DNA from: Streptomyces sp. ISL-96
GTDB lineage: Bacteria > Actinomycetota > Actinomycetes > Streptomycetales > Streptomycetaceae
Direction: 5' to 3'
Length of the DNA: 64,000 nt
Assembly: GCF_018614035.1 (NCBI RefSeq)
Contig: NZ_JAGGPA010000002.1
Location: forward strand, 62,001-126,000
Shown here: in pieces, positions 41,377 to 51,000 of the stretch
Layout: each line of letters starts with the position of its first letter
Numbering within the stretch: position 1 is the first letter of the stretch
Translations under genes and position numbers: made by a program
The notes under the pieces: generated by a model
Seen by the model: only the letters and a program-made list of their open reading frames with translations
What the model was told of the DNA's origin: nothing
Databases searched by the model: none

Positions 41377-41394
41377 AGAATAGAACACATGTTC
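41377..41394 (-). promoter_or_regulatory. LexA (SOS) box overlapping a -10 box
   Basis: GAAC-ACAT-GTTC at 41383-41394 fits the Gram-positive/actinobacterial SOS box GAACNNNNGTTC, including the preferred RNRY centre. On the minus strand it abuts a -10-like TATTCT (41382-41377) that reads into the radical SAM gene. LexA bound here would block that promoter; the divergent SRPBCC gene may also be affected. Confidence 0.75.
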
Positions 41395-41486
41395 CCTTCT
41401 TTGTCGCAACCCCGATTTTGGGCGGCCGTACCCGAGGTGGTTGGGTAAGCCGCACCCTTGAAAACCCAAGTGCTGGAGGAACAGGC

Positions 41487-41930
41487 ATGGCGCAGGTCGA
41501 GGCCACCACGGAGCGGATCATCGCGGCGGATGCGGAGACGGTGTTCGACACGCTGGCCGACTACAGCGGCGCGCGCGAAAAGCTCCTGCCCGAGCACTTC
41601 TCCGAGTACGAGGTGCGCGAGGGCGGCGACGGCGAGGGCACCCTCGTCCACTGGAAGCTCCAGGCCACCAGCAAGCGCGTGCGCGACTGTCTGCTCGAAG
41701 TGACCGAGCCGACCGACGGGCAGCTCGTCGAGAAGGACCGCAACTCGTCCATGGTCACCACCTGGACCGTCACCCCGGCCGGCGAGGGCAAGTCGAAGGC
41801 AGTCGTCAGCACGGTATGGAACGGCGCCGGCGGCATCGGCGGCTTCTTCGAGAGGACGTTCGCGCCCAAGGGCCTCGCCCGGATTTACGACGCCCTGCTC
41901 GCCAACCTCGCCGCCCAGGTGGAGAAGTAG
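41487..41930 (+). CDS. SRPBCC (polyketide cyclase-like) protein
   Basis: 147 aa helix-grip protein. The strand-helix start AQVEATTERIIAADAETVFD then TLADYSGAREKLLPEHFSEY is typical of the Polyketide_cyc2 group, as is the long C-terminal helix GLARIYDALLANLAAQVEK. It binds an unknown hydrophobic ligand or acts as a stress-related carrier. ATG 41487 has GGAGG upstream. The gene is divergent from the SOS-controlled radical SAM gene. Confidence 0.82.
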   Translation: MAQVEATTERIIAADAETVFDTLADYSGAREKLLPEHFSEYEVREGGDGEGTLVHWKLQATSKRVRDCLLEVTEPTDGQLVEKDRNSSMVTTWTVTPAGEGKSKAVVSTVWNGAGGIGGFFERTFAPKGLARIYDALLANLAAQVEK

Positions 41931-42139
41931 CCCGCAAACGGTCCCCGGCACTCCCCAGTAGTCCGTAGCAGTCCTTCACCGGTTCGAGTGGTCTTTTCCG
42001 GTGTGCCGGTGGTACGCCGCAGGGCTCCCACCGGGGGTGAAGCCGCCCGCGTGCGCCGCTCGACTCGATCGCCCCGCTTGCTCCCAGTTGTCGCGTAATG
42101 CGAGAAAAGGGCGGCGCAGGGCGACGAGGGGAGCGGTAC

Positions 42140-44539
42140 GTGGGCGGGATCACTCTGGTGAAGACGGACGCGGCAGGTGACGCCGTTGAGGCGCCACCAC
42201 CGCACCGCGTCCAACTCCCCGCCGCCGGAGGGCCCGAGGGGCGGCCCCTCAGCCCCGGCCGCGTCCGGCTGGTGTTCTCCGGGCTGATGCTCGCGCTACT
42301 CCTCGCGGCGCTGGAGCAGATGATCGTCGCCACCGCCCTCCCGAAGATCGTCGGGGAACTCCAGGGCCTGGACCGGATGTCGTGGACGATCACCGCCTAT
42401 CTGCTGACGGCGACGGTCGGCCTTCCCGTCTACGGCAAACTGGGCGACCTCTTCGGCCGTAAAGGCATCTTCCAGTTCGCGATCGTCGTCTTCGTCATCG
42501 GCTCGGCGCTGGCCGGCTGGTCCCGCACCATGGACCAGCTCATCGCCTTCCGCGCCATCCAGGGCATCGGTGCCGGCGGCATCGTGATCGGCGTCCAGGC
42601 GATCATCGCCGACATCGTGCCGCCCAGGGACCGCGGCCGCTTCATGGGCCTCATCGGCGCCGCCTTCGGCCTCGCGTCGGTGGCGGGACCGCTGCTCGGC
42701 GGCTTCTTCACCGACCACGTGTCCTGGCGCTGGTGCTTCTACATCAACGTCCCGTTCGGGCTGGTCACCATGGCGGTCATCGCCGTCGTACTGAAGGTCC
42801 CGAAGCCCGGCGTACGGCCGCGACTGGACGTACTGGGCGCGCTGTTGCTCGCGGCCGCCTCGACCTGCCTCGTGCTGCTGACCAGTTGGGGCGGTACGGA
42901 GCACGCCTGGGACTCGCGGGTCATTCTCGGCCTCGCCGCCGGCGCTGCCGGAACGACTCTGCTGTTCATCGTCGTCGAAAGCTGCGTGCCCGAGCCGCTC
43001 ATGCCGCTGCGGCTGTTCCGCGACTCGGTCTTCACCGTCACCAGCCTGGTCGGCGCGGTCGTCGGCGTCGCGCTCTTCGGCGCCGCCAGCTACCTGCCGA
43101 CGTTCCTCCAGATGGCCGGCGGCGTCAGCGCCACCGAGTCCGGGCTGCTGATGCTGCCGATGATGGGCGGGGTGGTCATCGCCTCGATCGTCTCGGGGCA
43201 CCTCATCAGCCGCACCGGCCGCTACCGCGTCTACCCGGTCGTCGGCAGCGCGTGCTCGGTGGTCGGCATGTGGCTGCTGTCCCGGCTGGAGGCCGACACC
43301 TCCCAGCTGCACTACAGCATCTGGATGGCCTTGCTCGGCACCGGCATCGGACTCGTCATGCCGGTGCTCGTCCTCGCCGTCCAGAACTCCGTGCCCCCGG
43401 CCGACCTCGGCACCGCCACCAGCGCCAACAACTTCTTCCGCCAGATCGGCGGCAGCGTCGGCGCCGCCGTCTTCGGCACCCTCTTCGCGAACCGGCTCGC
43501 GGACGCGCTCGCCGAGCGGCTGCCCGCGGGCGCGGGCCTCCCCGATCCGGCGTCCATCACCCCGCAGCTCGTGCACGCCATGGAACCCCCGCTGCGCGAC
43601 GCCTACATCGAGGCGTACGCGGAGGCCATGCCGCGGATCTTCCTCTACCTCGTGCCGGTGCTCGTACTCGGCCTGCTCATCGCCTGCTTCCTCAAGGAGA
43701 AACCGCTGGTGTCCCACAACGCCCCCGCAGCCGAGACCTCCGCGATCCCCGCGGCCCGCACCACCACCGCCCCCTACCTGTCGGGCGTCCCCGTCTGCGG
43801 CACCGTCCAGCACCACGACGGCAGCGTCGTGCCGCGCGCCGCCCTCACCCTCATCGACGTATCCGGGCGGCAGGTCGGGCGGGGTGCGAGCGGCGACGAC
43901 GGGCGGTACGCGCTGAGCGTGGCCGGATCCGGGTCGTACGTGATGATCGCGGCGGCCGGCGGGCACCAGCCGCAGGCCGTCACCGTCACGGTGGGGGAAC
44001 GGCCCGTCGAGCTCGATGTGGTGCTCGGTGGCGCCGGCCGCCTCGCCGGGACCGTGCACACCGCGGACGGGACGCCGGTGCGCGACGCCGCCGTGACGCT
44101 CACCGACGTACGGGGAGAGGTCGTCGCCTCGACGCGCAGCGGGCGCGAGGGCGGGTATGTGATCACGGAGCTGGTGGCGGGGGAGTACACCCTGGCCGGC
44201 AGCGCGCCCGCGTTCCGGCCCGCCGCCCTTCCGGTCAGCGTGCAGGCCTCGCGGGAGACCCGGCAGGACATCGAGCTGGCGGGCGGCGCGGTGCTGCGCG
44301 GCACCGTACGGGCGACCGGTGGCCGGCCCGTCGAGGACGCCCGGGTGACACTGCTCGACGCCGGGGGCAATGTGGTGGACACGCTCACCACGGGACTCGA
44401 CGGCACATTCCGCTTCGTCGATCTGTCGTCCGGCGAGTACACGGTGATCGCCGCGGGCTACCCGCCGGTCGCCACCGTGCTTCAGGTCGCGGGCGGCGGG
44501 CGTACCGAACGCGATCTCCAACTCGGCCACGAGGACTGA
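42140..44539 (+). CDS. DHA2/EmrB-type MFS exporter fused to three CnaB-like repeats
   Basis: 799 aa. Residues about 40-550 are a 14-segment drug:H+ antiporter with the motif [15 protein letters not shown] (motif A), motif C-like [17 protein letters not shown] and several further hydrophobic segments ending LIACFLKEK. The C-terminal 240 residues are three tandem carboxypeptidase-regulatory/CnaB-type beta-sandwich repeats (each with [18 protein letters not shown] or RGTVRATGG starts and GRYALSV-, GGYVITEL- or [12 protein letters not shown] centres). In a 14-TM exporter the tail should face the cytoplasm, an odd place for these usually extracellular folds. GTG 42140 follows GAGGGGAG by 6 nt. Confidence 0.9.
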   Translation: MGGITLVKTDAAGDAVEAPPPHRVQLPAAGGPEGRPLSPGRVRLVFSGLMLALLLAALEQMIVATALPKIVGELQGLDRMSWTITAYLLTATVGLPVYGKLGDLFGRKGIFQFAIVVFVIGSALAGWSRTMDQLIAFRAIQGIGAGGIVIGVQAIIADIVPPRDRGRFMGLIGAAFGLASVAGPLLGGFFTDHVSWRWCFYINVPFGLVTMAVIAVVLKVPKPGVRPRLDVLGALLLAAASTCLVLLTSWGGTEHAWDSRVILGLAAGAAGTTLLFIVVESCVPEPLMPLRLFRDSVFTVTSLVGAVVGVALFGAASYLPTFLQMAGGVSATESGLLMLPMMGGVVIASIVSGHLISRTGRYRVYPVVGSACSVVGMWLLSRLEADTSQLHYSIWMALLGTGIGLVMPVLVLAVQNSVPPADLGTATSANNFFRQIGGSVGAAVFGTLFANRLADALAERLPAGAGLPDPASITPQLVHAMEPPLRDAYIEAYAEAMPRIFLYLVPVLVLGLLIACFLKEKPLVSHNAPAAETSAIPAARTTTAPYLSGVPVCGTVQHHDGSVVPRAALTLIDVSGRQVGRGASGDDGRYALSVAGSGSYVMIAAAGGHQPQAVTVTVGERPVELDVVLGGAGRLAGTVHTADGTPVRDAAVTLTDVRGEVVASTRSGREGGYVITELVAGEYTLAGSAPAFRPAALPVSVQASRETRQDIELAGGAVLRGTVRATGGRPVEDARVTLLDAGGNVVDTLTTGLDGTFRFVDLSSGEYTVIAAGYPPVATVLQVAGGGRTERDLQLGHED

Positions 44540-44577
44540 CCTTTCAGAGGATGCGAACGCCCCTTGTGCGCGGGCGC

Positions 44578-44594
44578 ACGACCTATTGGGTCGT
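44578..44594 (+). terminator. Hairpin between MFS and SpoIIE-type genes
   Basis: ACGACC-tattg-GGTCGT, a perfect 6-bp stem, is followed by a GC-rich self-complementary CCCCGCGCGGGG. It lies 39 nt after the exporter stop. It could be a weak terminator or an operator before the phosphatase gene. Confidence 0.4.
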
Positions 44595-44675
44595 TGCCCC
44601 GCGCGGGGCGGTGCGCGAGCCGTACCTTGGTGGGCGAAGCCACAGAACTTTCGGCGGGAAGGGAGCCTCCCACCC

Positions 44676-47072
44676 ATGGACAGTGGCACTGGGCCCACGG
44701 CGCCGCGCGGGCGAGCGGCCACCGGCCGGGTTCCGCTTGCCGTGGTCGTGGTGGACGGTGACGGGCTCGTGTCGCACTGGTCCAGCGGGGCGCGGCGCTT
44801 GTTCGGTCCGGCAAGGGAAGAAGCCGTCGGACGGCTCGCCACCGACCTCATGCCGGTTTCCGGAGCCGTCGGCGACACCCTGAGTGGCCTCAGTTCCTGT
44901 CCCGTCGTCGGCCGAGCCACGCTCTGCGAGCCGGGGCGCGACCGGCTCGACGTGCTGTGGTGGGCGTATCCGCTGGTCGGTCCCGGGCCCGAGCGGCTGC
45001 TCGTACTCGCGGCGGACGCCGGCCGGCTGGAGGGTGAGCGCCGTGCCGAGGGGCGTGGCACCGAGCGGATCGCCCCCGGATTCGCCCTGCACACCGAGTT
45101 CCCGGGATCCGATGAACTGGCCCGGCGGTTGTCGGAGATCCTGCCGAGCATGAGCGTCGGCGAGTCCGGCCGCATCGTCTCGCAGGTGCTCGAACTGGGC
45201 TGTCCGGTCATGGAGTTCAGCCGCCACGACCGGGTGCCCGTCACGCCCGACTGGGGGGTGCCGAGGCGGGAGCGGCGCGGGGCCGGGCGGCGGCCACGGG
45301 TGACAGGGGGCGCCGCAAAGCCCCTGCGGCTGCCGGACGTACCCACCGAGCAGGATCTCGACCTTGAGTACGCCGCCGTGCGCGAGCACCTCGAACTCCT
45401 CAACGAGGTGAGCGGGCGCATCGGTTCCTCGCTCGACCTCGCCCGTACGATCGAGGAGGTCGGCGCCGCCGTGGTGCCGCGCTTCACCGATGTCGCGGAC
45501 ACCTACCTGCGCGAGCAGGTCATCGCGGGCGAGGGCTTCCCCGACGGGCCGCCGGACGCCACCACGATGTGGCACAGGGTCGCCGTCGAACATGCCGACG
45601 CGCCGGGGCGCTGGGACGATGTGGTGCCGGTCGGCGAATCCATGGCCTTTCCCGTGCACACACCGTTCTTCCAGTGCATGACGACCGGCGATCCGGTGCT
45701 CGTACCGAGGATCGGCGAGGAGACGGGAACCGTCATTGCCGCGCGGTTCGAGAAACGCGACATCAGACCGCTGATCACCGGGCGCTCCATGCTCGTCGTG
45801 CCGCTCAGGGCACGCGATGTGGTGCTGGGATTCATGATCCTGCTGCGCCATCCGGGGCGGGCCCTCTTCAACGACATGGACCGCGTCACCGGCGCCGAAC
45901 TGGCCGCGCGGGCGGGGCTCGTGCTCGACAACGCCCGCATGTACACGTACCAGGAGAGCGTCGCCGATTCCCTCCAGAGCAGCATGCTGCCGCGCGTCGC
46001 GCCGCGGATGGCCGGCTGCGACACGGCGACCCGCTACCTGCCGGGCACGCTGCTCGGGCGGGTCGGCGGCGACTGGTTCGACTCGGTCGGACTGCCGGGC
46101 TCGCGCACCGCGCTGGTGGTGGGCGACGTCATGGGCCACGGGCTCAACTCGGCGGCGATGATGGGCCAGCTGCGTACGGCCGTCCAGACCATGGCCGCCC
46201 TCGACCTGCCGCCCGAACAGCTCCTGCGCAGCCTCGACGACCTGGCGCAGCGGCTCGGCCCGCACTATCTGGCGACCTGTCTGTACGTCGTCTACGACCC
46301 GGTCCGCGGCGAACTGCTCCTGGCGAACGCCGGTCACATCCCGCCCGTCCTGGTGCGGGCCGCCGACGGGCGCGGCGAGCTGCTGGATCTGCCGACGGGG
46401 GCCCCGATCGGGGTGGGCGGCGTGGCCTTCGAGTGCGTGCGGGTGCCCGTTGAGCCGGGCGACCGGCTGGTGATGTGCACGGACGGTCTGGTGGAGGTGC
46501 GGGGCGGGGACATCGGCGTAGGACTGGCGGCCCTGTGCGAGTCGGCGGCCCATCCGGCGGCCTCGATGGACGAGGCCTGCGACACCGTCGTCCGGGCCTT
46601 GGCGGCGTCGTCCCGGAGGGAGGGCCGGGGCGGGCGCAAGGACGACGTGGCGCTGCTGATGGCCCGGCTCAACGGCATCGCGGAGCGGGACGTGGCCGAG
46701 TGGGAGCTGACGCTGGAGCCGCGCGAGGTGGGCCGGGCGCGGCGGCTGGTGCGGGGGCAGCTGGCGGCATGGGGGCTCGAAGAGGCCGCGGAGAGCACGG
46801 AGTTGCTGGTCAGCGAGGTCGTCACCAACGCGGTGCGGCACGGGGAGCAGCACACGGACAGCCGTCGCGGCGCCCTCCGGCTCGTACGGGGCGACGGGCT
46901 GCTCTGCGAGGTCACGGACGACGACGGGCACGCACTGCCGGCGCTGACGAGCGCGGGGCCGGACGACGAGGCGGGGCGCGGTCTCGCCGTGGTCGACAGC
47001 GTGGCGCGGGAGTGGGGCGCGAACCGTACCGGGGAGGGCAAGACGGTGTGGTTCGAACTGGCGCTGAGGTAG
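44676..47072 (+). CDS. PAS-GAF-SpoIIE phosphatase with C-terminal ATPase domain
   Basis: 798 aa signalling protein. Domain order: PAS-like N-terminus (about 15-110), GAF domain (about 240-420), PP2C-type SpoIIE phosphatase (about 430-650, LPGTLLGRVGGDWFDSVGLP, VGDVMGHGLNSAAMMG and a distal DGLVE with a downstream KDDVALL), then an HATPase_c/RsbW-like kinase domain (about 670-798, STELLVSEVVTNAVRHGE). It probably senses a small signal and adjusts an anti-sigma/anti-anti-sigma partner pair. No membrane segment is seen. ATG 44676 follows GGGAG. Such proteins are numerous in Streptomyces; the partners are not in the window. Confidence 0.9.
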   Translation: MDSGTGPTAPRGRAATGRVPLAVVVVDGDGLVSHWSSGARRLFGPAREEAVGRLATDLMPVSGAVGDTLSGLSSCPVVGRATLCEPGRDRLDVLWWAYPLVGPGPERLLVLAADAGRLEGERRAEGRGTERIAPGFALHTEFPGSDELARRLSEILPSMSVGESGRIVSQVLELGCPVMEFSRHDRVPVTPDWGVPRRERRGAGRRPRVTGGAAKPLRLPDVPTEQDLDLEYAAVREHLELLNEVSGRIGSSLDLARTIEEVGAAVVPRFTDVADTYLREQVIAGEGFPDGPPDATTMWHRVAVEHADAPGRWDDVVPVGESMAFPVHTPFFQCMTTGDPVLVPRIGEETGTVIAARFEKRDIRPLITGRSMLVVPLRARDVVLGFMILLRHPGRALFNDMDRVTGAELAARAGLVLDNARMYTYQESVADSLQSSMLPRVAPRMAGCDTATRYLPGTLLGRVGGDWFDSVGLPGSRTALVVGDVMGHGLNSAAMMGQLRTAVQTMAALDLPPEQLLRSLDDLAQRLGPHYLATCLYVVYDPVRGELLLANAGHIPPVLVRAADGRGELLDLPTGAPIGVGGVAFECVRVPVEPGDRLVMCTDGLVEVRGGDIGVGLAALCESAAHPAASMDEACDTVVRALAASSRREGRGGRKDDVALLMARLNGIAERDVAEWELTLEPREVGRARRLVRGQLAAWGLEEAAESTELLVSEVVTNAVRHGEQHTDSRRGALRLVRGDGLLCEVTDDDGHALPALTSAGPDDEAGRGLAVVDSVAREWGANRTGEGKTVWFELALR

Positions 47073-47245
47073 GCCGACGTGTGGCAGTGGGGAGCTTGGT
47101 CGAAGTGGCTGGTCGTCGGCCGTTCGGAGTGACGCCGCAGGTTCGCGGGCCGGTCCTGGCGCGCTGAGCCGGGTGGCGCCGGTGCCGGGGTCCTACGCTG
47201 AGCCCGGCCCCGGTGCGGGGCGCCGGTGAACCAGAGGGAGCAACG

Positions 47246-47923
47246 ATGCCGGAGCAGGGCCGGGAGCCGGCCGACGGGCAGCGCGAGCACTGGCAGCGCA
47301 CGTACGCCGACCATCCGCTGATGTACGGCGACGCTCCTTCCGCCGCCGCTGTCCACGCCGCCGCGGTGTTCTGTGTGGCCGGCGCGAAGGACGTACTGGA
47401 ACTCGGGGCGGGGCACGGCCGCGACGCCCTGTACTTCGCCGGCTGCGGCTTCACCGTCCGGGCCACGGACTTCAGTCCGGCCGGACTCGGTCAGCTGGCC
47501 GAGCGCGCCGAGGAGTTGGGCCTCGGCTCCTCGGTGAGCGTCACGGTCCACGATGTACGGCGCCCGCTGCCGCTGCCGGACCGCTCGGTGGACGCCGTCT
47601 TCGCCCACATGCTGATGTGCATGGCGCTGTCGACGGCCGAGGTCCATGAGCTGGTGGGCGAGGTACGGCGGGTACTGCGGCCCGGCGGCACCTTCGTCTA
47701 CACCGTCCGGCACACCGGCGACCCCCACTACGGGGCGGGTACCGTCCACGGCGACGACATCTTCGAGCAGGGCGGGTTCGCGGTGCACTTCTTCGACCGG
47801 GCGCTGGTCGACGCGCTGGCCGAGGGGTGGGAGCTCCGTGAGGTGCACGCCTTCGAGGAGGGCGACCTCCCGCGCCGCCTGTGGCGGATCACCCAGACGC
47901 TGCCAGGTGCGGGAGGCCGCTGA
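47246..47923 (+). CDS. Class I SAM-dependent methyltransferase
   Basis: 225 aa. Motif I DVLELGAGHGRDALYFAGCG (about 52-71), acidic post-motif I TDFSPAGL and motif region LRPGGTFVYTVRHTGDPHYG give a Methyltransf_11/25-type fold. ATG 47246 has GAGGGAG upstream. It starts 173 nt after the phosphatase gene and ends 56 nt before the phosphopantetheinyl transferase gene. The substrate is unknown. HWQRTYADHPLMYGD near the N-terminus is a tellurite-resistance/thiopurine-methyltransferase-like feature. Confidence 0.83.
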   Translation: MPEQGREPADGQREHWQRTYADHPLMYGDAPSAAAVHAAAVFCVAGAKDVLELGAGHGRDALYFAGCGFTVRATDFSPAGLGQLAERAEELGLGSSVSVTVHDVRRPLPLPDRSVDAVFAHMLMCMALSTAEVHELVGEVRRVLRPGGTFVYTVRHTGDPHYGAGTVHGDDIFEQGGFAVHFFDRALVDALAEGWELREVHAFEEGDLPRRLWRITQTLPGAGGR

Positions 47924-47979
47924 GCGGTGGGCGGTGGGCGATAAGCTGCCCGGAGATTCAGCCCAGGGGACGGACGCAC

Positions 47980-48654
47980 GTGTTGGACGCAATATTGCCG
48001 GACTCGGTCGTGACCGTGGAGGTCTTCGGGAACGACGTGCCCCGGGACGCCGCGCTGTTTCCCGCGGAGCAGGCATTCGTCGAGAAGGCGGTCGAGAAGC
48101 GGCGCCGGGAGTTCACCGTCGTACGCAGCTGCGCCCGCCGGGCGATGGAGAAGCTCGGCGTCCCGCCCCAGGCCGTCCTGCCGGGTGAGCGCGGAGCCCC
48201 CCTCTGGCCGGCCGGAGTGATCGGCAGCATGACCCACTGCGACGGTTACTGCGCCGCGGCGCTGGCGCGCGCCGGAGAGGTCGAGGTGCTTGGCATCGAC
48301 GCGGAGCCGCATCTGCCGCTGCCCGCGGGTGTCGAGGAAACGGTCGCGCTGCCGGTCGAGCGGGAGCGGCTGCGACGGCTGGCCTCGGACGACCCGGCCG
48401 TGTGCTGGGACCGGCTGCTGTTCAGTGCCAAGGAGTCCGTCTACAAGGCGTGGTTTCCGCTGGCCAAGAAGTGGCTGGACTTCAGCGAGGCGGATATCGA
48501 ACTCTTCCCTGGTGACGGGGCCACGGGCCGTTTCCGAGCCGTACTGCTCGTTCCGGGCCCCGTGCACGCAGGCCGCCGGATCCGCTCGTTCGAGGGCAGC
48601 TGGGCCGTGCGCCAAGGGCTGGTGACCACCGCCGTGACCGCGGCGCACGGCTGA
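47980..48654 (+). CDS. 4'-phosphopantetheinyl transferase, Sfp type
   Basis: 224 aa. It moves phosphopantetheine from CoA to a conserved serine on carrier proteins of polyketide, nonribosomal peptide or fatty acid synthases. The Mg-binding GIDAE (D107, E109) and the FSAKESVYKAW motif (K151, E152, K156) are both present, as is the SMTHCDGYC substrate-side segment. GTG 47980 follows AGGGGA. No synthase or carrier is in the window, so it probably works in trans, as the general Sfp-type enzymes of Streptomyces do. Confidence 0.93.
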   Translation: MLDAILPDSVVTVEVFGNDVPRDAALFPAEQAFVEKAVEKRRREFTVVRSCARRAMEKLGVPPQAVLPGERGAPLWPAGVIGSMTHCDGYCAAALARAGEVEVLGIDAEPHLPLPAGVEETVALPVERERLRRLASDDPAVCWDRLLFSAKESVYKAWFPLAKKWLDFSEADIELFPGDGATGRFRAVLLVPGPVHAGRRIRSFEGSWAVRQGLVTTAVTAAHG

Positions 48655-48772
48655 CGGGACCCTGCGTAACAGGGGAACGTGGATGTGGTTGTGGCCCGGG
48701 CGTTCGTGGGCGCGTAACGTGACGCGGCATGAGCACGGACGTCAGGGCGCGCGATGAGGGGACAGCCGAGTC

Positions 48773-49606
48773 ATGAAGATCCTCATCAGCGCCGACATGG
48801 AGGGCGCCACCGGAGTCACCTGGCCGGCCGATGTGCTGCCGGGCACCCCGCAGTGGGAGCGCTGCCGGTCCCTGTTCACCTCGGACGTGAACGCGGCCGT
48901 CCTCGGCTTCTTCGACGGCGGCGCCGACGAGGTGCTCATCAACGAGGCGCACTGGTCCATGCGCAACCTGTTCCTGGAGCGGCTCGACGAGCGCGCCGAA
49001 ATGCTCACAGGCCGGCACAAATCGCTCAGCATGGTCGAAGGCGTGCAGCACGGGGACGTGGACGGCATCGCGTTCGTCGGCTACCACACGGGCGCCGGCA
49101 CCGAGGGCGTCCTCGCGCACACCTACCTCGCCAACTCCATCACGGGGGTGTGGATCAACGGCGAGCGCGCCAGTGAGGGCCTGCTCAACTCCCACGTCGT
49201 CGCGGAGTACGGGGTTCCGGTGGTGCTCGTCACAGGCGACGACCTGACCTGCGAGGATGCCGAGGGGTACGCGCCCGAGGCCCGTAAGGTGGCGGTCAAG
49301 GACCACGTCTCGCGGTACGCCGCGGTGTGCCGCACCCCGGCCCGTACCGCCGCGGACATCAGGGCCGCCGCCAAGGAGGCGACCGCTCTGGCCGTACGCC
49401 ACGAGCCGGTGCGCGGCGGATCGTTCACCGTGGAGCTGGAGTTCGACGCGGAGCACCTTTCAGGGGTCGCCACCGTGGTACCGGGGGTGGAGGCGACCGG
49501 AGAACGGCGTGTCGCGTACACCAGCGGAACGATGTATGAGGGCATTCGTACTTTCAAGGCCGTTACGACGATCGTCTCGGCCGCGGTGGAGGAGCAGTAT
49601 GGCTGA
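48773..49606 (+). CDS. dppA: M55-family D-aminopeptidase (DppA-like)
   Basis: 277 aa zinc peptidase. The N-terminus KILISADMEGATGV contains the metal ligands D8 and E10; further candidate ligands are in INEAHWSM (H60) and FVGYHTGAG (H104). The family removes D-alanine or other D-amino acids from short peptides. ATG 48773 has GAGGGGA upstream. Its stop overlaps the M20 peptidase start by 8 nt. It is the first gene in a four-peptidase operon, which suggests recycling of D-amino-acid-containing cell-wall or secreted peptides. Confidence 0.92.
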   Translation: MKILISADMEGATGVTWPADVLPGTPQWERCRSLFTSDVNAAVLGFFDGGADEVLINEAHWSMRNLFLERLDERAEMLTGRHKSLSMVEGVQHGDVDGIAFVGYHTGAGTEGVLAHTYLANSITGVWINGERASEGLLNSHVVAEYGVPVVLVTGDDLTCEDAEGYAPEARKVAVKDHVSRYAAVCRTPARTAADIRAAAKEATALAVRHEPVRGGSFTVELEFDAEHLSGVATVVPGVEATGERRVAYTSGTMYEGIRTFKAVTTIVSAAVEEQYG

Positions 49607-50963
49607 CAGACAGCCGGTCAACGGGGGAACGGTCATCGGGGGAACGATCGACGCGCTCGCGCTCGACGAAGTGGTGACCTTCACGTCCGATCTCATCAGG
49701 ATCGACACCACCAACCGCGGCGGCGGCGACTGCCGCGAGCGCCCGGCCGCCGAGTACGTCGCCGAGCGGCTCGCCGACGCGGGCCTGGAGCCAGTGCTGC
49801 TCGAACGCACCCCCGGACGGACCAACGTCGTCGCCAGGATCGCCGGCACCGACCCGTCCGCCGACGCGCTCCTCGTCCACGGTCACCTCGACGTCGTACC
49901 CGCCGAGCCCGCCGACTGGAGCGTGCACCCCTTCTCCGGAGAGGTCCGCGACGGAGTGGTGTGGGGCCGTGGCGCCATCGACATGAAGAACATGGACGCG
50001 ATGATCCTCGCGGTCGTACGGGCCTGGGCGCGCACCGGCACCAGGCCCCGCCGCGACATCGTGCTCGCCTTCACCGCCGACGAGGAGGCCAGCGCGGTCG
50101 ACGGATCGGGCTTCCTCGCCGCGGACCATCCGGAGCTCTTCGAGGGCTGTACGGAAGGAATCAGCGAATCCGGCGCCTACACCTTCCACGCGGGCCCCGG
50201 CCTGGAGATCTACCCGATCGCCGCCGGCGAGCGGGGCACCGGCTGGCTCAAGCTCACCGGCATCGGCACGGCGGGCCACGGCTCCAAGGTCAACCGGGAC
50301 AACGCGGTGAGCAGGCTGGCCGCCGCCATCGCGCGGATCGGCGCGTACGAATGGCCGGTGCGGCTCACCCCGACCGTCCGGGCCAGCCTCACCGAACTCG
50401 CCGCCCTGCACCACCTCGACGCACCGGACTTCGACGCGCCCGACTTCGACGTGGACGCCCTCCTCAACAAGCTGGGTCCCGCCGCCGCGCTGGTCGAGGC
50501 GACCGTACGCGGCAGCGCGAACCCGACCATGCTGGACGCCGGTTACAAGGTCAACGTCATTCCGGGCCGGGCGACCGCCTACGTCGACGGGCGGTTCCTG
50601 CCCGGCGGCGAGGAGGAGTTCCGGCAGACCCTGGACCTGCTCACCGGCGACCAGGTGGACTGGGAGTTCCACCACAGGGAGACCGCGCTGGAGGCGCCGA
50701 CCGACTCCCCGACGTACGCGAAACTGCGGGCGGCGGTGGAGCACTTCGCCCCCGGCGGGCATGTCGTGCCGTACTGCATGTCGGGCGGCACGGACGCGAA
50801 GCAGTTCTCCCGGCTGGGCATCACCGGCTACGGCTTCTCCCCGCTCAAGCTGCCCGTCGACTTCGACTACCAGGCGCTCTTCCACGGCGTGGACGAACGT
50901 GTACCGGTCGAGGCCCTCCACTTCGGCGTGCGGGTGCTCGATCATTACCTGAAGACCGCCTAG
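49599..50963 (+). CDS. M20/M28-type metallopeptidase
   Basis: 454 aa cytoplasmic amidohydrolase/peptidase. Zinc-site motifs are HGHLDVVP (about 88-95), the AIDMKNMDA segment and DEEAS, followed by the small dimerisation domain (GTAGHGSKVNRDNAVSRL). The C-terminal PYCMSGGTDAKQF ends with the last zinc-binding region. It overlaps the DppA-like gene by 8 nt. Likely removes amino acids from di- or tripeptides. Substrate unproven. Confidence 0.9.
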   Translation: MADRQPVNGGTVIGGTIDALALDEVVTFTSDLIRIDTTNRGGGDCRERPAAEYVAERLADAGLEPVLLERTPGRTNVVARIAGTDPSADALLVHGHLDVVPAEPADWSVHPFSGEVRDGVVWGRGAIDMKNMDAMILAVVRAWARTGTRPRRDIVLAFTADEEASAVDGSGFLAADHPELFEGCTEGISESGAYTFHAGPGLEIYPIAAGERGTGWLKLTGIGTAGHGSKVNRDNAVSRLAAAIARIGAYEWPVRLTPTVRASLTELAALHHLDAPDFDAPDFDVDALLNKLGPAAALVEATVRGSANPTMLDAGYKVNVIPGRATAYVDGRFLPGGEEEFRQTLDLLTGDQVDWEFHHRETALEAPTDSPTYAKLRAAVEHFAPGGHVVPYCMSGGTDAKQFSRLGITGYGFSPLKLPVDFDYQALFHGVDERVPVEALHFGVRVLDHYLKTA

Positions 50964-51000
50964 CAGTGACCAGCAGGCCCTAGCAGGGGAGTTGGAAGGC

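Noticed and set aside
42296..45502. A 1068-codon open frame on the minus strand opposite the exporter and phosphatase genes
   Set aside because: It is the antisense shadow of two well-supported genes in very GC-rich DNA. Its translation is a low-complexity Gly/Ala/Arg/Asp mix with no motif.
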